Assembly (NCBI GenBank): GCA_030431935.1
Contig: JAUIIC010000018.1
Coordinates: forward strand, 1 to 32,860
Source: Alphaproteobacteria bacterium
GTDB taxonomy: Bacteria > Pseudomonadota > Alphaproteobacteria > Rhodobacterales > Rhodobacteraceae
Reading direction: 5' to 3'
Length of the DNA stretch: 32,860 nt
Positions 1 to 8,237 of this stretch are shown here, in pieces (within the stretch, counting starts at the first letter, position 1; each line of letters begins with the position of its first letter). Below the pieces are notes generated by a model. That model was not told the DNA's origin. It was given only the letters and a program-made list of their open reading frames with translations, and did not search any database. A program made the position numbers and the translations under genes.

Positions 1-1
1 T

Positions 2-511
2 TTCGCCCTGCCGCGCATCGTCGCCACGATCTATGCGGCGCATGGCGGTGTCGGCCCCGTGCTGGACGCGGGGGCGGGCACCGGGCTTGTCGGGCAGGAG
101 CTGGCGGCGCGCGGTGTCGGGCCCGTGGACGGGCTGGACATCTCGGCCCAGATGCTTGGGGTCGCGCGGCGCAAGGGGGCCTATCGCACCCTGATCGAGG
201 GCGATCTGACCGGGCCGCTGGAGATCGGCGATGCCGCCTATGACGGCGTGGTCAGTTCCGGCACCTTCACGCTGGGCCATGTGGGGCCGGAGGCGCTTGA
301 CGAGCTGCTGCGGGTTGCCGCGCCCGATGCGCTGTTTGTCCTTGCGATCAACGCCGCGCATTACAGAAGTGCGGGTTTCGCGGCCAAGTTCGTGGCGCTT
401 GGCGATGGTGTTCAGGGCCTGCAGCTTGAAGATCACCCGATCTACGGACCGGGGGCCAACGGCACACATGGCAAGGATCGCGCGCAGGTCGCGGTCTTTC
501 GCAAGGGCTGA
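2..511 (+). CDS. Class I SAM-dependent methyltransferase, 5' truncated
   Basis: The reading frame is open from the window edge, so the true start lies upstream; 169 residues are visible. A glycine-rich motif I (LDAGAGTGLVG, about residues 20-30 of the visible part) forms the SAM site of Rossmann-type methyltransferases, and an acidic end of strand 2 (DGLDIS) would bind the ribose. The order of blocks fits the Methyltransf_11/25 families, which methylate small molecules or proteins. The substrate cannot be read from the sequence. An internal GTG at 59 begins inside motif I and is not a credible start. The gene converges on the class II aldolase, with 12 bases between stop codons. Confidence 0.85.
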   Translation, partial: FALPRIVATIYAAHGGVGPVLDAGAGTGLVGQELAARGVGPVDGLDISAQMLGVARRKGAYRTLIEGDLTGPLEIGDAAYDGVVSSGTFTLGHVGPEALDELLRVAAPDALFVLAINAAHYRSAGFAAKFVALGDGVQGLQLEDHPIYGPGANGTHGKDRAQVAVFRKG

Positions 512-534
512 CGCGGCCCGGGGTCAGGCCGCGT
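511..534. terminator. Possible bidirectional hairpin between convergent genes
   Basis: ACGCGGCC (511-518) and GGCCGCGT (527-534) are perfect 8-bp inverted arms with an 8-base loop. The hairpin takes in the last base of the methyltransferase stop and the final codons of the opposing aldolase. No T-tract follows on either strand, so it may act with Rho or only protect 3' ends. Confidence 0.35.
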
Positions 535-1273
535 AGTCCGACCCCTCGGCATCGAGAATGGCCTTGAGTTCCGCAAGGTGGCGGTCGCCCTGTTCGGGGT
601 AGTCCTCCAGCTCGCGCGCGGTTTTCTCGGCGATCTCGTCGGACAGGACGCGCAGCGGCCGCCCGGTTTGCAGGGCGCGGATATAGGTCTCTGCCGCGCG
701 CTCGAAGTAGTACAGCCGGTTGAAGGTGTCGGCGACGCTGTCGCCGATGACCATGACGCCGTGATTGCCCATGATCATGACCTTCTTCCTCGGGTCGTCG
801 AAAAGCGCCGCGCAACGCTCTCCCTCGTCCTCGAAGGCAAGGCCGCCATAGGCATCGTCGATGACGTAACGGTTGTAGAAGGTGGCGCAGTTCTGGTCGA
901 TCGGCGGCAGGGTGCTGTCGGCAAGACAGGCCAGCACGGTGGCGTGGATCGAATGCACGTGCATAGCGCAGCGGGCATGCTGGCAATGCCGGTGCAGCCC
1001 ACCATGCAGGCCCCAGGCGGTGGGATCGGGGGCGTTCGGGCCGGACAGCGTGTCGGGGTCGTTGGCGTCCACCACGATCAGGTCCGAGGCCCGGATGCGC
1101 GCGAAATGCATCTGGTTGGGGTTCATCAGGAACCTCGTGCCGTCGTCGTTGATCGACAGGGAAAAGTGGTTCGCGACGCCTTCGTGCAGGTTCAGCCGGG
1201 CGGTCCAGCGAAAGGCGGCGGCCAGATCGACGCGTTCGACCCAGTGGTCGATGTTGGCGCGGGGGGCGTTCAT
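524..1273 (-). CDS. Class II aldolase/adducin-family protein
   Basis: A 249-residue protein of the class II aldolase/adducin fold, the zinc-dependent family of fuculose- and rhamnulose-phosphate aldolases and related decarboxylases and epimerases. Metal ligands expected in the family are visible: the HVH pair in MHVHSIHAT and the later His in GNHGVMVIG. The N-terminal run with NHFSLS, NPNQMHF and RASDLIVVD is typical of the branch often annotated simply as class II aldolase. The start is supported by GGAG about seven bases upstream on the minus strand. The gene is divergent from ade across 160 bases. Substrate unknown; it could be an aldolase, a decarboxylase or a non-catalytic adducin-like protein. 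Confidence 0.85.
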   Translation of the reverse strand: MNAPRANIDHWVERVDLAAAFRWTARLNLHEGVANHFSLSINDDGTRFLMNPNQMHFARIRASDLIVVDANDPDTLSGPNAPDPTAWGLHGGLHRHCQHARCAMHVHSIHATVLACLADSTLPPIDQNCATFYNRYVIDDAYGGLAFEDEGERCAALFDDPRKKVMIMGNHGVMVIGDSVADTFNRLYYFERAAETYIRALQTGRPLRVLSDEIAEKTARELEDYPEQGDRHLAELKAILDAEGSDYAA

Positions 1274-1433
1274 GTCATGCTCCGGTCAGGTTGTGCCCAC
1301 AGAGTGCACGCGCCGCGCCGCGAAGGGAAGCCGGGTGCGCAGAGTTTCGGCGCAGGTGCCTGTGACCACAACTTGCAGGGCATTGCCGATGCACGGGGCT
1401 TGCGCGGGCGGGGAAACTGAGGACAATCGGTGC

Positions 1434-3242
1434 ATGGAACATATCCCTTTCAAGACATGGCAGCAAAGCGCCGCGCGGCTGATCGCCGTGGCGGCCGGGC
1501 GCGCGCCGGCGGACCTGGTGATCCGCGGCGGCAAGGTGGTGAACGTCCAGACCCGAGAGGTGCTGGACGGCTGGCAGGTGGCGGTGGCCGACGGCCGCTT
1601 TGCCTATGTCGGGCCGGATGCCGGCCATTGCATAGGCGACGGCACCGAGGTGATCGAGGCAGGGGGCCGCTACCTGGTTCCGGGCCTGTGCGACGGGCAC
1701 ATGCATATCGAATCCGGCATGCTGACGCCGGCCGAGTTCGCCGCGGCGGTGATTCCGCACGGAACGACGACGATGTTTACCGACCCGCACGAGATCGCCA
1801 ACGTGCTGGGCCTGCGCGGCGTGCGGCTGATGCATGACGAGGCGCTGCTGCAGCCGGTCAACATCTTTACCCAGATGCCCAGTTGCGCCCCCAGCGCGCC
1901 GGGGCTTGAGACGACGGGGTTCGAGATCACGCCCGAGGACGTGGCCGAGGCGATGAGATGGCCCGGCATCATCGGCCTGGGCGAGATGATGAACTTTCCC
2001 GGCGTGATCCATGCCGACCCCAAGATGCTGGCGGAAATGGCCGCGACGCAGGCCGCGGGCAAGACCGTGGGCGGGCATTACGCCAGCCCGGACCTTGGCC
2101 CGGCCTTCCACGCCTATGCCGCCGGCGGCCCCGCCGACGACCACGAGGGCACCGCCGAGGCCGATGCCATCGCGCGCGTGCGGCAGGGCATGCGCGCCAT
2201 GCTGCGGCTGGGCAGCGCCTGGTACGACGTGGAACGCCAGATAACCGCTGTGACGGAAAAGGGGCTGGACCCGCGCAACTTCATCCTGTGCACCGACGAC
2301 AGCCATTCGGGCACGCTGGTGAACGACGGGCACATGAACCGCGTCGTGCGGCATGCCATCGACTGCGGCTGCGATCCGCTGGTGGCCTTGCAGATGGCGA
2401 CGGTGAACACCGCGACCCATTTCGGGCTGGAGCGAGAGATCGGGTCGATCGCGCCGGGGCGGCGGGCCGACGTGATCCTGACATCCGACCTGCGGACGCT
2501 ACCGGTGGAGCGGGTGATCGCGCGCGGCGTGACCGTGGCGCTGGACGGGCGCACCACGGTCGACTGCCCGCACCTGGACTGGCCCGAGGACGCGCGCGCC
2601 ACGGTGAACCTGGGCAAGGTGCTGGAGGCCGGGGATTTCGTGATCGCCGCGCCCGAGGGGGCCAACCGCGTCAAGGCCAAGGTCATCGGCGTGGTGGAAA
2701 ACCAGGCCCCGACAAAGGCGCTGACGGCAGAACTGGACGTCACCGACGGCGTGGTGTGGGGCGATCCGGCGCAGGACGTGTGCCAGATCGCGCTGGTGGA
2801 ACGGCACCGGGGCACCGGCAAGGTGGTGAACGGTTTCGTATCCGGCTTCGGCTATGTGGGTGACATGGCGATCGCGTCCACCGTGGCGCATGACAGCCAC
2901 CACATGATCGTCGTGGGTACCAGCCGCGAGGACATGGCCCGCGCCGCCAACCGGCTGGGAGAGGTCGGTGGCGGCATCACCGTCTGGAAGGACGGGCGCG
3001 AACTGGCGCTGGTGGAACTGCCTGTGGCGGGGCTGATGTCCGACAGCCCGGCGGCAGAGGTCGCGGCCAAGGCCGACCGGATGGTGGCCGCGATGGCCGA
3101 GTGCGGATGCACGCTCAACAATGCCTACATGCAGCACTCGCTGCTGGCGCTTGTTGTGATCCCGGAACTGCGGATCAGCGACATGGGGATCGTGGATGTG
3201 CTGAAGTTCGAGGTGACAGAGTTGTTCGAGGGCACGGCATGA
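1434..3242 (+). CDS. ade: Adenine deaminase
   Basis: A 602-residue amidohydrolase matching the adenine deaminase (YicP/Ade) family in length and order. It converts adenine to hypoxanthine and ammonia. The metal-binding HMH sits at residues 89-91 (GLCDGHMHIESGML), followed by FTDPHEIANVLG and FILCTDDSHSGT, all characteristic blocks. A longer in-frame reading is possible, but family N-termini align with the ATG at 1434, which has GAGGA about ten bases upstream. Its stop overlaps the amn start (ATGA, 3239-3242), so the two are probably translated together, and the product of Amn is the substrate of Ade. Confidence 0.95.
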   Translation: MEHIPFKTWQQSAARLIAVAAGRAPADLVIRGGKVVNVQTREVLDGWQVAVADGRFAYVGPDAGHCIGDGTEVIEAGGRYLVPGLCDGHMHIESGMLTPAEFAAAVIPHGTTTMFTDPHEIANVLGLRGVRLMHDEALLQPVNIFTQMPSCAPSAPGLETTGFEITPEDVAEAMRWPGIIGLGEMMNFPGVIHADPKMLAEMAATQAAGKTVGGHYASPDLGPAFHAYAAGGPADDHEGTAEADAIARVRQGMRAMLRLGSAWYDVERQITAVTEKGLDPRNFILCTDDSHSGTLVNDGHMNRVVRHAIDCGCDPLVALQMATVNTATHFGLEREIGSIAPGRRADVILTSDLRTLPVERVIARGVTVALDGRTTVDCPHLDWPEDARATVNLGKVLEAGDFVIAAPEGANRVKAKVIGVVENQAPTKALTAELDVTDGVVWGDPAQDVCQIALVERHRGTGKVVNGFVSGFGYVGDMAIASTVAHDSHHMIVVGTSREDMARAANRLGEVGGGITVWKDGRELALVELPVAGLMSDSPAAEVAAKADRMVAAMAECGCTLNNAYMQHSLLALVVIPELRISDMGIVDVLKFEVTELFEGTA

Positions 3243-4717
3243 ACATTCCGGTGTCGAACGGACCCATCGAGACGCCCGATCTTCCGGCGGCGGAGCTTTT
3301 CACGGATGCCGCCGCCGCGACCGCCCGGCTGATCGAGCTTTACAACGATGCGACGCGGTTCCTGCATGACCGCTTCATGGACACGCTGAAGACCGGCAGG
3401 CCCGCCACGCGGTTCCGTGCCTACTATCCCGAGGTGCGGATCACCACGACCAGCTATGCCGAGACCGACAGCCGCCTGTCGTTCGGCCACGTGGCCGTGC
3501 CCGGCACCTATGCCGCCACGATCACGCGTCCCGATCTGTTCGCCAATTACCTGCGCCAGCAGATCGGCCTTCTGATCGAGAACCAGAAGGTGCCGATCAG
3601 CATCGGGCCTTCCGACACGCCCATCCCGGTGCATTTCGCGATGGGGCCCGGCGTGACCGTGCCGCAGGAAGGCGCGATGGATTTCCCGCTTCGCGATGTC
3701 TTCGACGTTCCGGACCTGGCCACGACGAACGACGACATCGTCAACGGCTACGGCTTTCACTATGCCGACGGGGCGGGGCCGCTGGCGCCGTTTACCGCGC
3801 AGCGGGTGGATTACTCGCTGGCCCGGCTGAGCCATTACACGGCGACCGGGCCCGAGCATTTCCAGAACCACGTCCTGTTCACCAACTACCAGTTCTATAT
3901 CGAGGAGTTCGCCGCCTATGCCCGCGCGGCGCTGGCGGACCCGGACAGCGGGTACACGGGCTTCGTCGGCCCCGGCAATGTCGAGATCACCGACCCCGAC
4001 GCGCCGATGCCCGACCCGGCCAAGATGCCCCAGATGCCCACCTATCACCTGAAGCGGCCGGGCAGCGGGGGCATCACGCTGGTCAACATCGGCGTCGGGC
4101 CGTCGAACGCCAAGACCGCGACCGACCATATCGCCGTCCTGCGCCCGCATGCCTGGATGATGGTGGGCCATTGCGCGGGGCTGCGGAACACCCAGCGGCT
4201 GGGCGATTTCGTGCTGGCGCACGCCTATCTGCGCGAGGATCACGTGCTGGACGACGACCTGCCGATCTGGGTGCCGATCCCGCCGCTGGCGGAGATCCAG
4301 ATCGCGCTGGAGGGCGCCGTGGCAGAGGTGACGCAGCTGGAAGGCTACGAGCTGAAGCGGATCATGCGAACGGGCACCGTGGCCACCATCGACAACCGCA
4401 ACTGGGAACTGCGCGACCAGTCGGGCCCGGTGCAGCGCCTCAGCCAGAGCCGGGCGATCGCGCTGGATATGGAAAGCGCCACGATCGCGGCCAACGGATT
4501 CCGGTTCCGCGTGCCCTATGGGACGCTTCTGTGCGTCAGCGACAAGCCCCTGCATGGCGAACTGAAGCTGCCGGGCATGGCGTCGGATTTCTACAAGACA
4601 CAGGTCGCGCGGCATCTTCTGATCGGCATTCGCGCGATGGAGCGGCTACGCGACATGCCGCTGGAACGCATCCATTCGCGCAAGCTGCGCAGCTTCGAAG
4701 AGACCGCCTTCCTGTAG
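3239..4717 (+). CDS. amn: AMP nucleosidase
   Basis: 492 residues, close to the size of E. coli Amn. It hydrolyses AMP to adenine and ribose 5-phosphate. An N-terminal AMN-specific region (LIELYNDATRFLHDRF through the EVRITTTSYAETDSRLSFGH block) is followed by a nucleoside-phosphorylase-like C-terminal domain with TLVNIGVGPSNAKTATDH, MMVGHCAG and the substrate-loop MESATIAANG. The ATG at 3239 overlaps the ade stop by four bases, typical of coupled translation. Together the pair gives a two-step route from AMP to hypoxanthine, suggesting adenylate turnover or purine nitrogen recovery. Two inverted repeats lie directly downstream before the HU gene. Confidence 0.95.
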   Translation: MNIPVSNGPIETPDLPAAELFTDAAAATARLIELYNDATRFLHDRFMDTLKTGRPATRFRAYYPEVRITTTSYAETDSRLSFGHVAVPGTYAATITRPDLFANYLRQQIGLLIENQKVPISIGPSDTPIPVHFAMGPGVTVPQEGAMDFPLRDVFDVPDLATTNDDIVNGYGFHYADGAGPLAPFTAQRVDYSLARLSHYTATGPEHFQNHVLFTNYQFYIEEFAAYARAALADPDSGYTGFVGPGNVEITDPDAPMPDPAKMPQMPTYHLKRPGSGGITLVNIGVGPSNAKTATDHIAVLRPHAWMMVGHCAGLRNTQRLGDFVLAHAYLREDHVLDDDLPIWVPIPPLAEIQIALEGAVAEVTQLEGYELKRIMRTGTVATIDNRNWELRDQSGPVQRLSQSRAIALDMESATIAANGFRFRVPYGTLLCVSDKPLHGELKLPGMASDFYKTQVARHLLIGIRAMERLRDMPLERIHSRKLRSFEETAFL

Positions 4718-4783
4718 AAATCCACAAAAAAGCGGGGGAACCAGTGGATTTGCGTGATCTGCTGCACACAAAAGGTTGTGTGC
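4718..4783. repeat. Two consecutive inverted repeats between amn and the HU gene
   Basis: First pair: AAATCCAC (4718-4725) with GTGGATTT (4744-4751), perfect arms around an 18-base spacer starting right after the amn stop. Second pair: GCACACAA (4764-4771) with TTGTGTGC (4776-4783), perfect arms with a 4-base loop. The second is followed by CCTTCCT and a -10-like TATATT at 4790-4795. They could be a weak amn terminator or operators for the HU promoter. No canonical -35 was found at normal spacing. Confidence 0.45.
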
Positions 4784-4849
4784 CCTTCCTATATTCCGTT
4801 AGATTCGCGCAATAACCCGCAACAGACGGGTCACACGAGGAGACCTTAG

Positions 4850-5137
4850 ATGGCGAAACCGATGACCAAGACGCAGCTGGTTGCTGCACTGGCCGATGAG
4901 ATGGGCTCGGACAAGAAAACCGCAGCCGCCGCGCTGGACGCGATCACCGGCGTAATTACGAAGGAAGTCTCGGGCGGTGGGGCGGTGACCCTTCCCGGTG
5001 TCGGCAAGATCTATTGCCGCGAGCGTCCCGAACGCATGGTGCGCAACCCCGCCACCGGCGAGCAGATCAAGAAAGAGGCCGACAAGGTGGTCAAGATGAC
5101 CATCGCCAAGGCGCTCAAGGACAGCGTGAACGGTTAA
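4850..5137 (+). CDS. hup: HU family DNA-binding protein
   Basis: 95 residues, the normal size of HU. Helix-turn-helix dimerisation core is followed by the beta-arm ending in RNPATGEQI, the proline-containing tip that intercalates into and bends DNA. IHF subunits share this fold, but the arm and the lack of other IHF features favour HU. The protein is a nucleoid-associated dimer. GAGGAG at 4837-4842 lies seven bases before the ATG. A short GC hairpin (GGGGC 5148-5152, GCCCC 5156-5160) follows the stop and could be a weak terminator. The gene appears to have its own transcription unit after amn. Confidence 0.93.
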   Translation: MAKPMTKTQLVAALADEMGSDKKTAAAALDAITGVITKEVSGGGAVTLPGVGKIYCRERPERMVRNPATGEQIKKEADKVVKMTIAKALKDSVNG

Positions 5138-5217
5138 GCCGACCGCCGGGGCCTTGCCCCCGCCCGGCAATTGCGTAGGGTCGCCGTTCTGGCGGCCCTT
5201 TGCATTTCGGAGACCCG

Positions 5218-6087
5218 ATGGACCTTCGCGCGATCTTCATGGGCGTGGTCTTTGCCTTCATGTGGGCCTCGGCCTTTACCTCTGCCAGAATCCTGGTGCT
5301 GGACGCCCCGCCCCTGACGGCGCTTGTCCTGCGGTTCCTTCTGGCGGGCGCACTGGCCGTGGGAATCGCGCGTTACATGGGCCAAAGCTGGCGTCTCAGC
5401 CGCTCGCAGTGGGTGCTGACCGTGGTGTTCGGCATCTGCCAGAACGGGCTTTACCTTGGCATGAACTTCGTCGCCATGCAGACGGTAGAGGCCTCTCTGG
5501 CCGCGATCGTGGCTTCGACCATGCCGCTTTGGGTGGCTTTCGTGGGCTGGACGGTGCTGGGCCAGAAGGTGCCCGCGCTGGGCATAGCGGGGCTGGTGGC
5601 GGGGTTTGCCGGCACCGCGCTTATCATGGGCTCGCGCATCAGCGGCGGCGTGGACCTTGTGGGGCTGGCTATGTGCGTGATCGGGGTACTGGCGCTGACG
5701 GCGGCGACGCTGGCGGTGCGCGGGGCCTCTTCGGGCGGAAACGTCCTGATGATCGTGGGTCTTCAGATGTGGATCGGCGCGCTGACGCTATCGGGCTTTG
5801 CCCTGACGCTGGAAAGCTGGGACGTCAACTGGACATGGCGGCTGGCTGGCGCGTTCCTCTATGTCCTGTTCATCCCCGGACTTGCGGCGACATGGGTGTG
5901 GTTCCGGCTGGTCAACCGGATCGGCGCGGTGCGGGCGGCGACGTTTCACTTCCTGACGCCGTTCTTCGGCGTGGCCATCGCCGCTGCCGTGCTGGGAGAG
6001 GCGCTGGGCCCGCTGGACGTTCTGGGCGTTGCCGTGATCGCAGGCGGAATCCTTGCGGTGCAGCTGTCGAAACAGAAACATGCCTGA
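5218..6087 (+). CDS. DMT (EamA) family transporter
   Basis: 289 residues, almost wholly hydrophobic, with about ten membrane segments in two homologous halves of five, as in EamA drug/metabolite transporters. The first EamA repeat starts with FAFMWASAFTSARI and the second with the LTAATLAVRG region; GAVRAATFHFLTPFFGVAIAA is the usual conserved stretch of the second half. Substrates in this family range from amino acids to metabolites and cannot be assigned here. I chose the ATG at 5218, which has GGAGA five to nine bases upstream, over a TTG at 5200. Inner-membrane location. Confidence 0.9.
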   Translation: MDLRAIFMGVVFAFMWASAFTSARILVLDAPPLTALVLRFLLAGALAVGIARYMGQSWRLSRSQWVLTVVFGICQNGLYLGMNFVAMQTVEASLAAIVASTMPLWVAFVGWTVLGQKVPALGIAGLVAGFAGTALIMGSRISGGVDLVGLAMCVIGVLALTAATLAVRGASSGGNVLMIVGLQMWIGALTLSGFALTLESWDVNWTWRLAGAFLYVLFIPGLAATWVWFRLVNRIGAVRAATFHFLTPFFGVAIAAAVLGEALGPLDVLGVAVIAGGILAVQLSKQKHA

Positions 6088-6102
6088 CACGGACGTGAAC
6101 GC

Positions 6103-6119
6103 CTGACAGAAGCTGTCAG
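6103..6119. promoter_or_regulatory. Perfect inverted repeat upstream of the CcdA-like gene
   Basis: CTGACAG, three bases, then CTGTCAG forms a perfect 17-bp inverted repeat 36 bases before the CcdA-like start and 16 bases after the DMT stop. With such a short spacer it looks more like a dimeric-regulator operator than a terminator, and no T-run follows. No regulator is identified. Confidence 0.4.
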
Positions 6120-6154
6120 ATGACAAGGCGCCGCGTCTGGTCCATGTCTCGGCC

Positions 6155-6868
6155 ATGGACCTTATCCTTGGATACGGGGCCGGGCTGCTGACGCTGATCA
6201 ACCCGTGCGTCTTGCCGATCCTGCCCATCGTGCTGGCGACCGCCCTTCAGGCGAGCCGGTTCGGCCCCCTGGCCGTGGCCGCGGGGATGAGTTTGTCTTT
6301 CGTGGTGCTCGGCCTTGGCGTCACCGCTTTGGGCCGCAGGCTGGGCCTGACGCCGGAAATGGTGGCCGATGCCGGCGCCGTCCTGATGATCGGCTTCGGC
6401 CTGGTCCTGCTGGTGCCACGCTTTTCCGCCGCATTCGCCACCGCGACCGCCGGTGTCGCGGCCCGCGCCGATGGCGGGCTGGACGGTGTCGACCGCAGCC
6501 GCCTGAACGGCCAGTTCATGGGCGGCCTTCTGCTCGGCGCGGTCTGGAGCCCGTGCATCGGCCCGACGCTGGGCGGCGCGATCTCTCTGGCCAGCCAGGG
6601 CGAAAGCCTGCTGCGCGCCGGTGCCATCATGGCGGCCTTCGCGCTGGGCGTGTCCACCGTGATCGTCGCGCTTGGCTATGGCGCGCGGTCGGTGATCCAG
6701 AAGCGCCAGGCCTGGATGCGCGCGCTGGCCCTGCGGGCGCGGCCCATCCTCGGCGGTGTCTTTGTCGCCGTGGGCGTGGGCCTGCTGCTTCGTGTCCACC
6801 ACATCCTGGAATACTGGGCCCTCCAGACCCTTCCGGCATGGTTGATCGACCTTTCCGTTTCCATCTGA
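6155..6868 (+). CDS. CcdA/DsbD-type membrane thiol-disulfide transporter
   Basis: 237 residues with six or so membrane segments. The two conserved cysteines of the CcdA/DsbD transmembrane family are present: C18 in LINPCVLPILPIV and C134 in WSPCIGPTLGG, each in the proline-flanked context that pairs them inside the membrane. Such proteins carry reducing equivalents from cytoplasmic thioredoxin to the periplasm. A Tat-exported thioredoxin-fold protein starts 17 bases downstream and is the likely electron acceptor. No strong Shine-Dalgarno precedes the ATG, so the start is less certain than the family call. Could serve cytochrome c maturation or another periplasmic reductase. Confidence 0.87.
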   Translation: MDLILGYGAGLLTLINPCVLPILPIVLATALQASRFGPLAVAAGMSLSFVVLGLGVTALGRRLGLTPEMVADAGAVLMIGFGLVLLVPRFSAAFATATAGVAARADGGLDGVDRSRLNGQFMGGLLLGAVWSPCIGPTLGGAISLASQGESLLRAGAIMAAFALGVSTVIVALGYGARSVIQKRQAWMRALALRARPILGGVFVAVGVGLLLRVHHILEYWALQTLPAWLIDLSVSI

Positions 6869-6885
6869 CCCGACAGGAGTTTCCC

Positions 6886-7296
6886 ATGAACCGCCGCCAG
6901 TTCCTTGCCACCTCTGCGGCCGCCGTGGCCGTCGCCCCGGCCGCCTTCGCCGCCACCGCCTATACCCCCGGCCTGGTGGATGCAGAGCTTGCCGCCGGCA
7001 AGACCGTGTTCCTCGACTTCAAGGCGAGCTGGTGTTCCACCTGCGCCGCGCAGGAACGCGTCATCAACGCGCTGAAGTCCGCCAACCCCGCCTACGAGCG
7101 GGCGATCAGCTTTGTCGACGTGGACTGGGACACCTACAAGACCGCCGAGATCACCAAGCGGCTGAACATCCCGCGCCGGTCCACGCTTGTCGTGCTGAAG
7201 GGCGACCAGGAGCTTGGGCGCATCGTCGCCGGGACCGGCCAGGCCGAGATCAAGGCGCTGATGGACACCGCCCTTGCCGCGGCGACCTCTGCCTAG
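6886..7296 (+). CDS. Tat-exported thioredoxin-fold protein
   Basis: 136 residues. The N-terminus NRRQFLATSAAAV has a twin arginine followed by a hydrophobic run and an AFA cleavage-like site, so export by Tat is likely. The mature part is a thioredoxin fold with active site WCSTC (C50, C53) preceded by FLDFKAS, and a later PRRSTLVVLKG strand with the usual cis-proline region. AGGAG lies about seven bases before the ATG at 6886. Function inferred from the neighbouring CcdA-like protein: a periplasmic thiol reductase kept reduced through the membrane. Its TAG stop overlaps the convergent AEC gene at CTAG (7293-7296). Confidence 0.87.
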   Translation: MNRRQFLATSAAAVAVAPAAFAATAYTPGLVDAELAAGKTVFLDFKASWCSTCAAQERVINALKSANPAYERAISFVDVDWDTYKTAEITKRLNIPRRSTLVVLKGDQELGRIVAGTGQAEIKALMDTALAAATSA

Positions 7297-8237
7297 ACCA
7301 GCACCGCCAGCAGCGCGGTCACCGTCACGAAGGCCATCAGCGTCGCCGCCAGCAGGCTGAGCGAGGCGACGCCTTCGTGGCCGTAGGATTGCGCCAGCAC
7401 CGTGAAGGACCCGATCATCGGCATCGCGGCGGACAGGATCGCCGCCGCGCGCATGTCCGCCGACAGGCCCGGCATCCCCAGGACGGGCAGAAGCACCAGC
7501 GCCGCCGCGACCATCGCCGGGTGAACGACCAGCTTTGAAACCGCGATCTGCCCGGCCAGCCAGCGGTTTCCGCGCATCGGCAGCCCGTGCAGCGTGCCGC
7601 CGATCACCACAAGCGCCAGCGCGCCGGCGGACCCCGCAAGGATATCGGTGAACCGAAGCACCGGGGCCGGCAGGGCAATCCCAGCGACGGACACCAGCAT
7701 CCCGAGCATCAGCCCGATCAGGAACGGCTTTCTGACCACGTTCCACAGGCTGCGCCCGATGACGCCGGCCAGGCTTCGCCCCTCGCCCGGTCGCGCGAAT
7801 TCCAGAAGGATCAGCGCGACCGGGATCATGACGAAGTTCTCGACCAGGAAATTCAGCGCCAGAACCGGCCCGGCGATGTCGGGCAGCGCCAGCAGCAGGA
7901 TCGGGTAGCCGACAAAGGCCGAATTCGAGGTGGTGGCGCCCATCACGGCGATGCCCCGGCGCGCGGGCCCCGTCCCGGTGGCGGCGGTCATCGCGTAGAC
8001 CACGGCGGCGGTCGCCAGCCCGCCGATGCTCAGCGCCAGAAGGTAGCCGGGATGCAGAACCGCCGACAGTTCCCGCGTGGCGACCGCGTGAAATAGCAGC
8101 GCCGGCATCGCCACATTCAGGACGTAGGTGCCCAGCACCTTCATGTCCTGGCTGCGGAACACCCCGAACGCGACCGTCCCGTATCCAAGCCCGATCAGCG
8201 CGAAGATCGGAAGCGTGATGGACAGGACATCGGCCAC
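7293..8237 (-). CDS. AEC family transporter
   Basis: 314 residues with about ten membrane segments arranged in two halves, as in the auxin efflux carrier (AEC) family of bacterial permeases. Recognisable blocks are LPIFALIGLGYGTVAFG at the N-terminus, NVAMPALLFHAVA, and NSAFVGYPILLLALP, where the conserved Asn and Pro break helices. Known bacterial members export malate, malonate or other acids; the substrate here is unknown. The start is GTG, and it abuts the aroC stop with no gap (TAG then GTG), so it probably depends on aroC translation. Confidence 0.88.
   Translation of the reverse strand: MADVLSITLPIFALIGLGYGTVAFGVFRSQDMKVLGTYVLNVAMPALLFHAVATRELSAVLHPGYLLALSIGGLATAAVVYAMTAATGTGPARRGIAVMGATTSNSAFVGYPILLLALPDIAGPVLALNFLVENFVMIPVALILLEFARPGEGRSLAGVIGRSLWNVVRKPFLIGLMLGMLVSVAGIALPAPVLRFTDILAGSAGALALVVIGGTLHGLPMRGNRWLAGQIAVSKLVVHPAMVAAALVLLPVLGMPGLSADMRAAAILSAAMPMIGSFTVLAQSYGHEGVASLSLLAATLMAFVTVTALLAVLV

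Noticed and set aside
3125-4615. 496-residue open frame on the minus strand
   Set aside because: It lies opposite amn, is rich in Arg, His and Gly from GC-rich antisense codons, and shows no domain.
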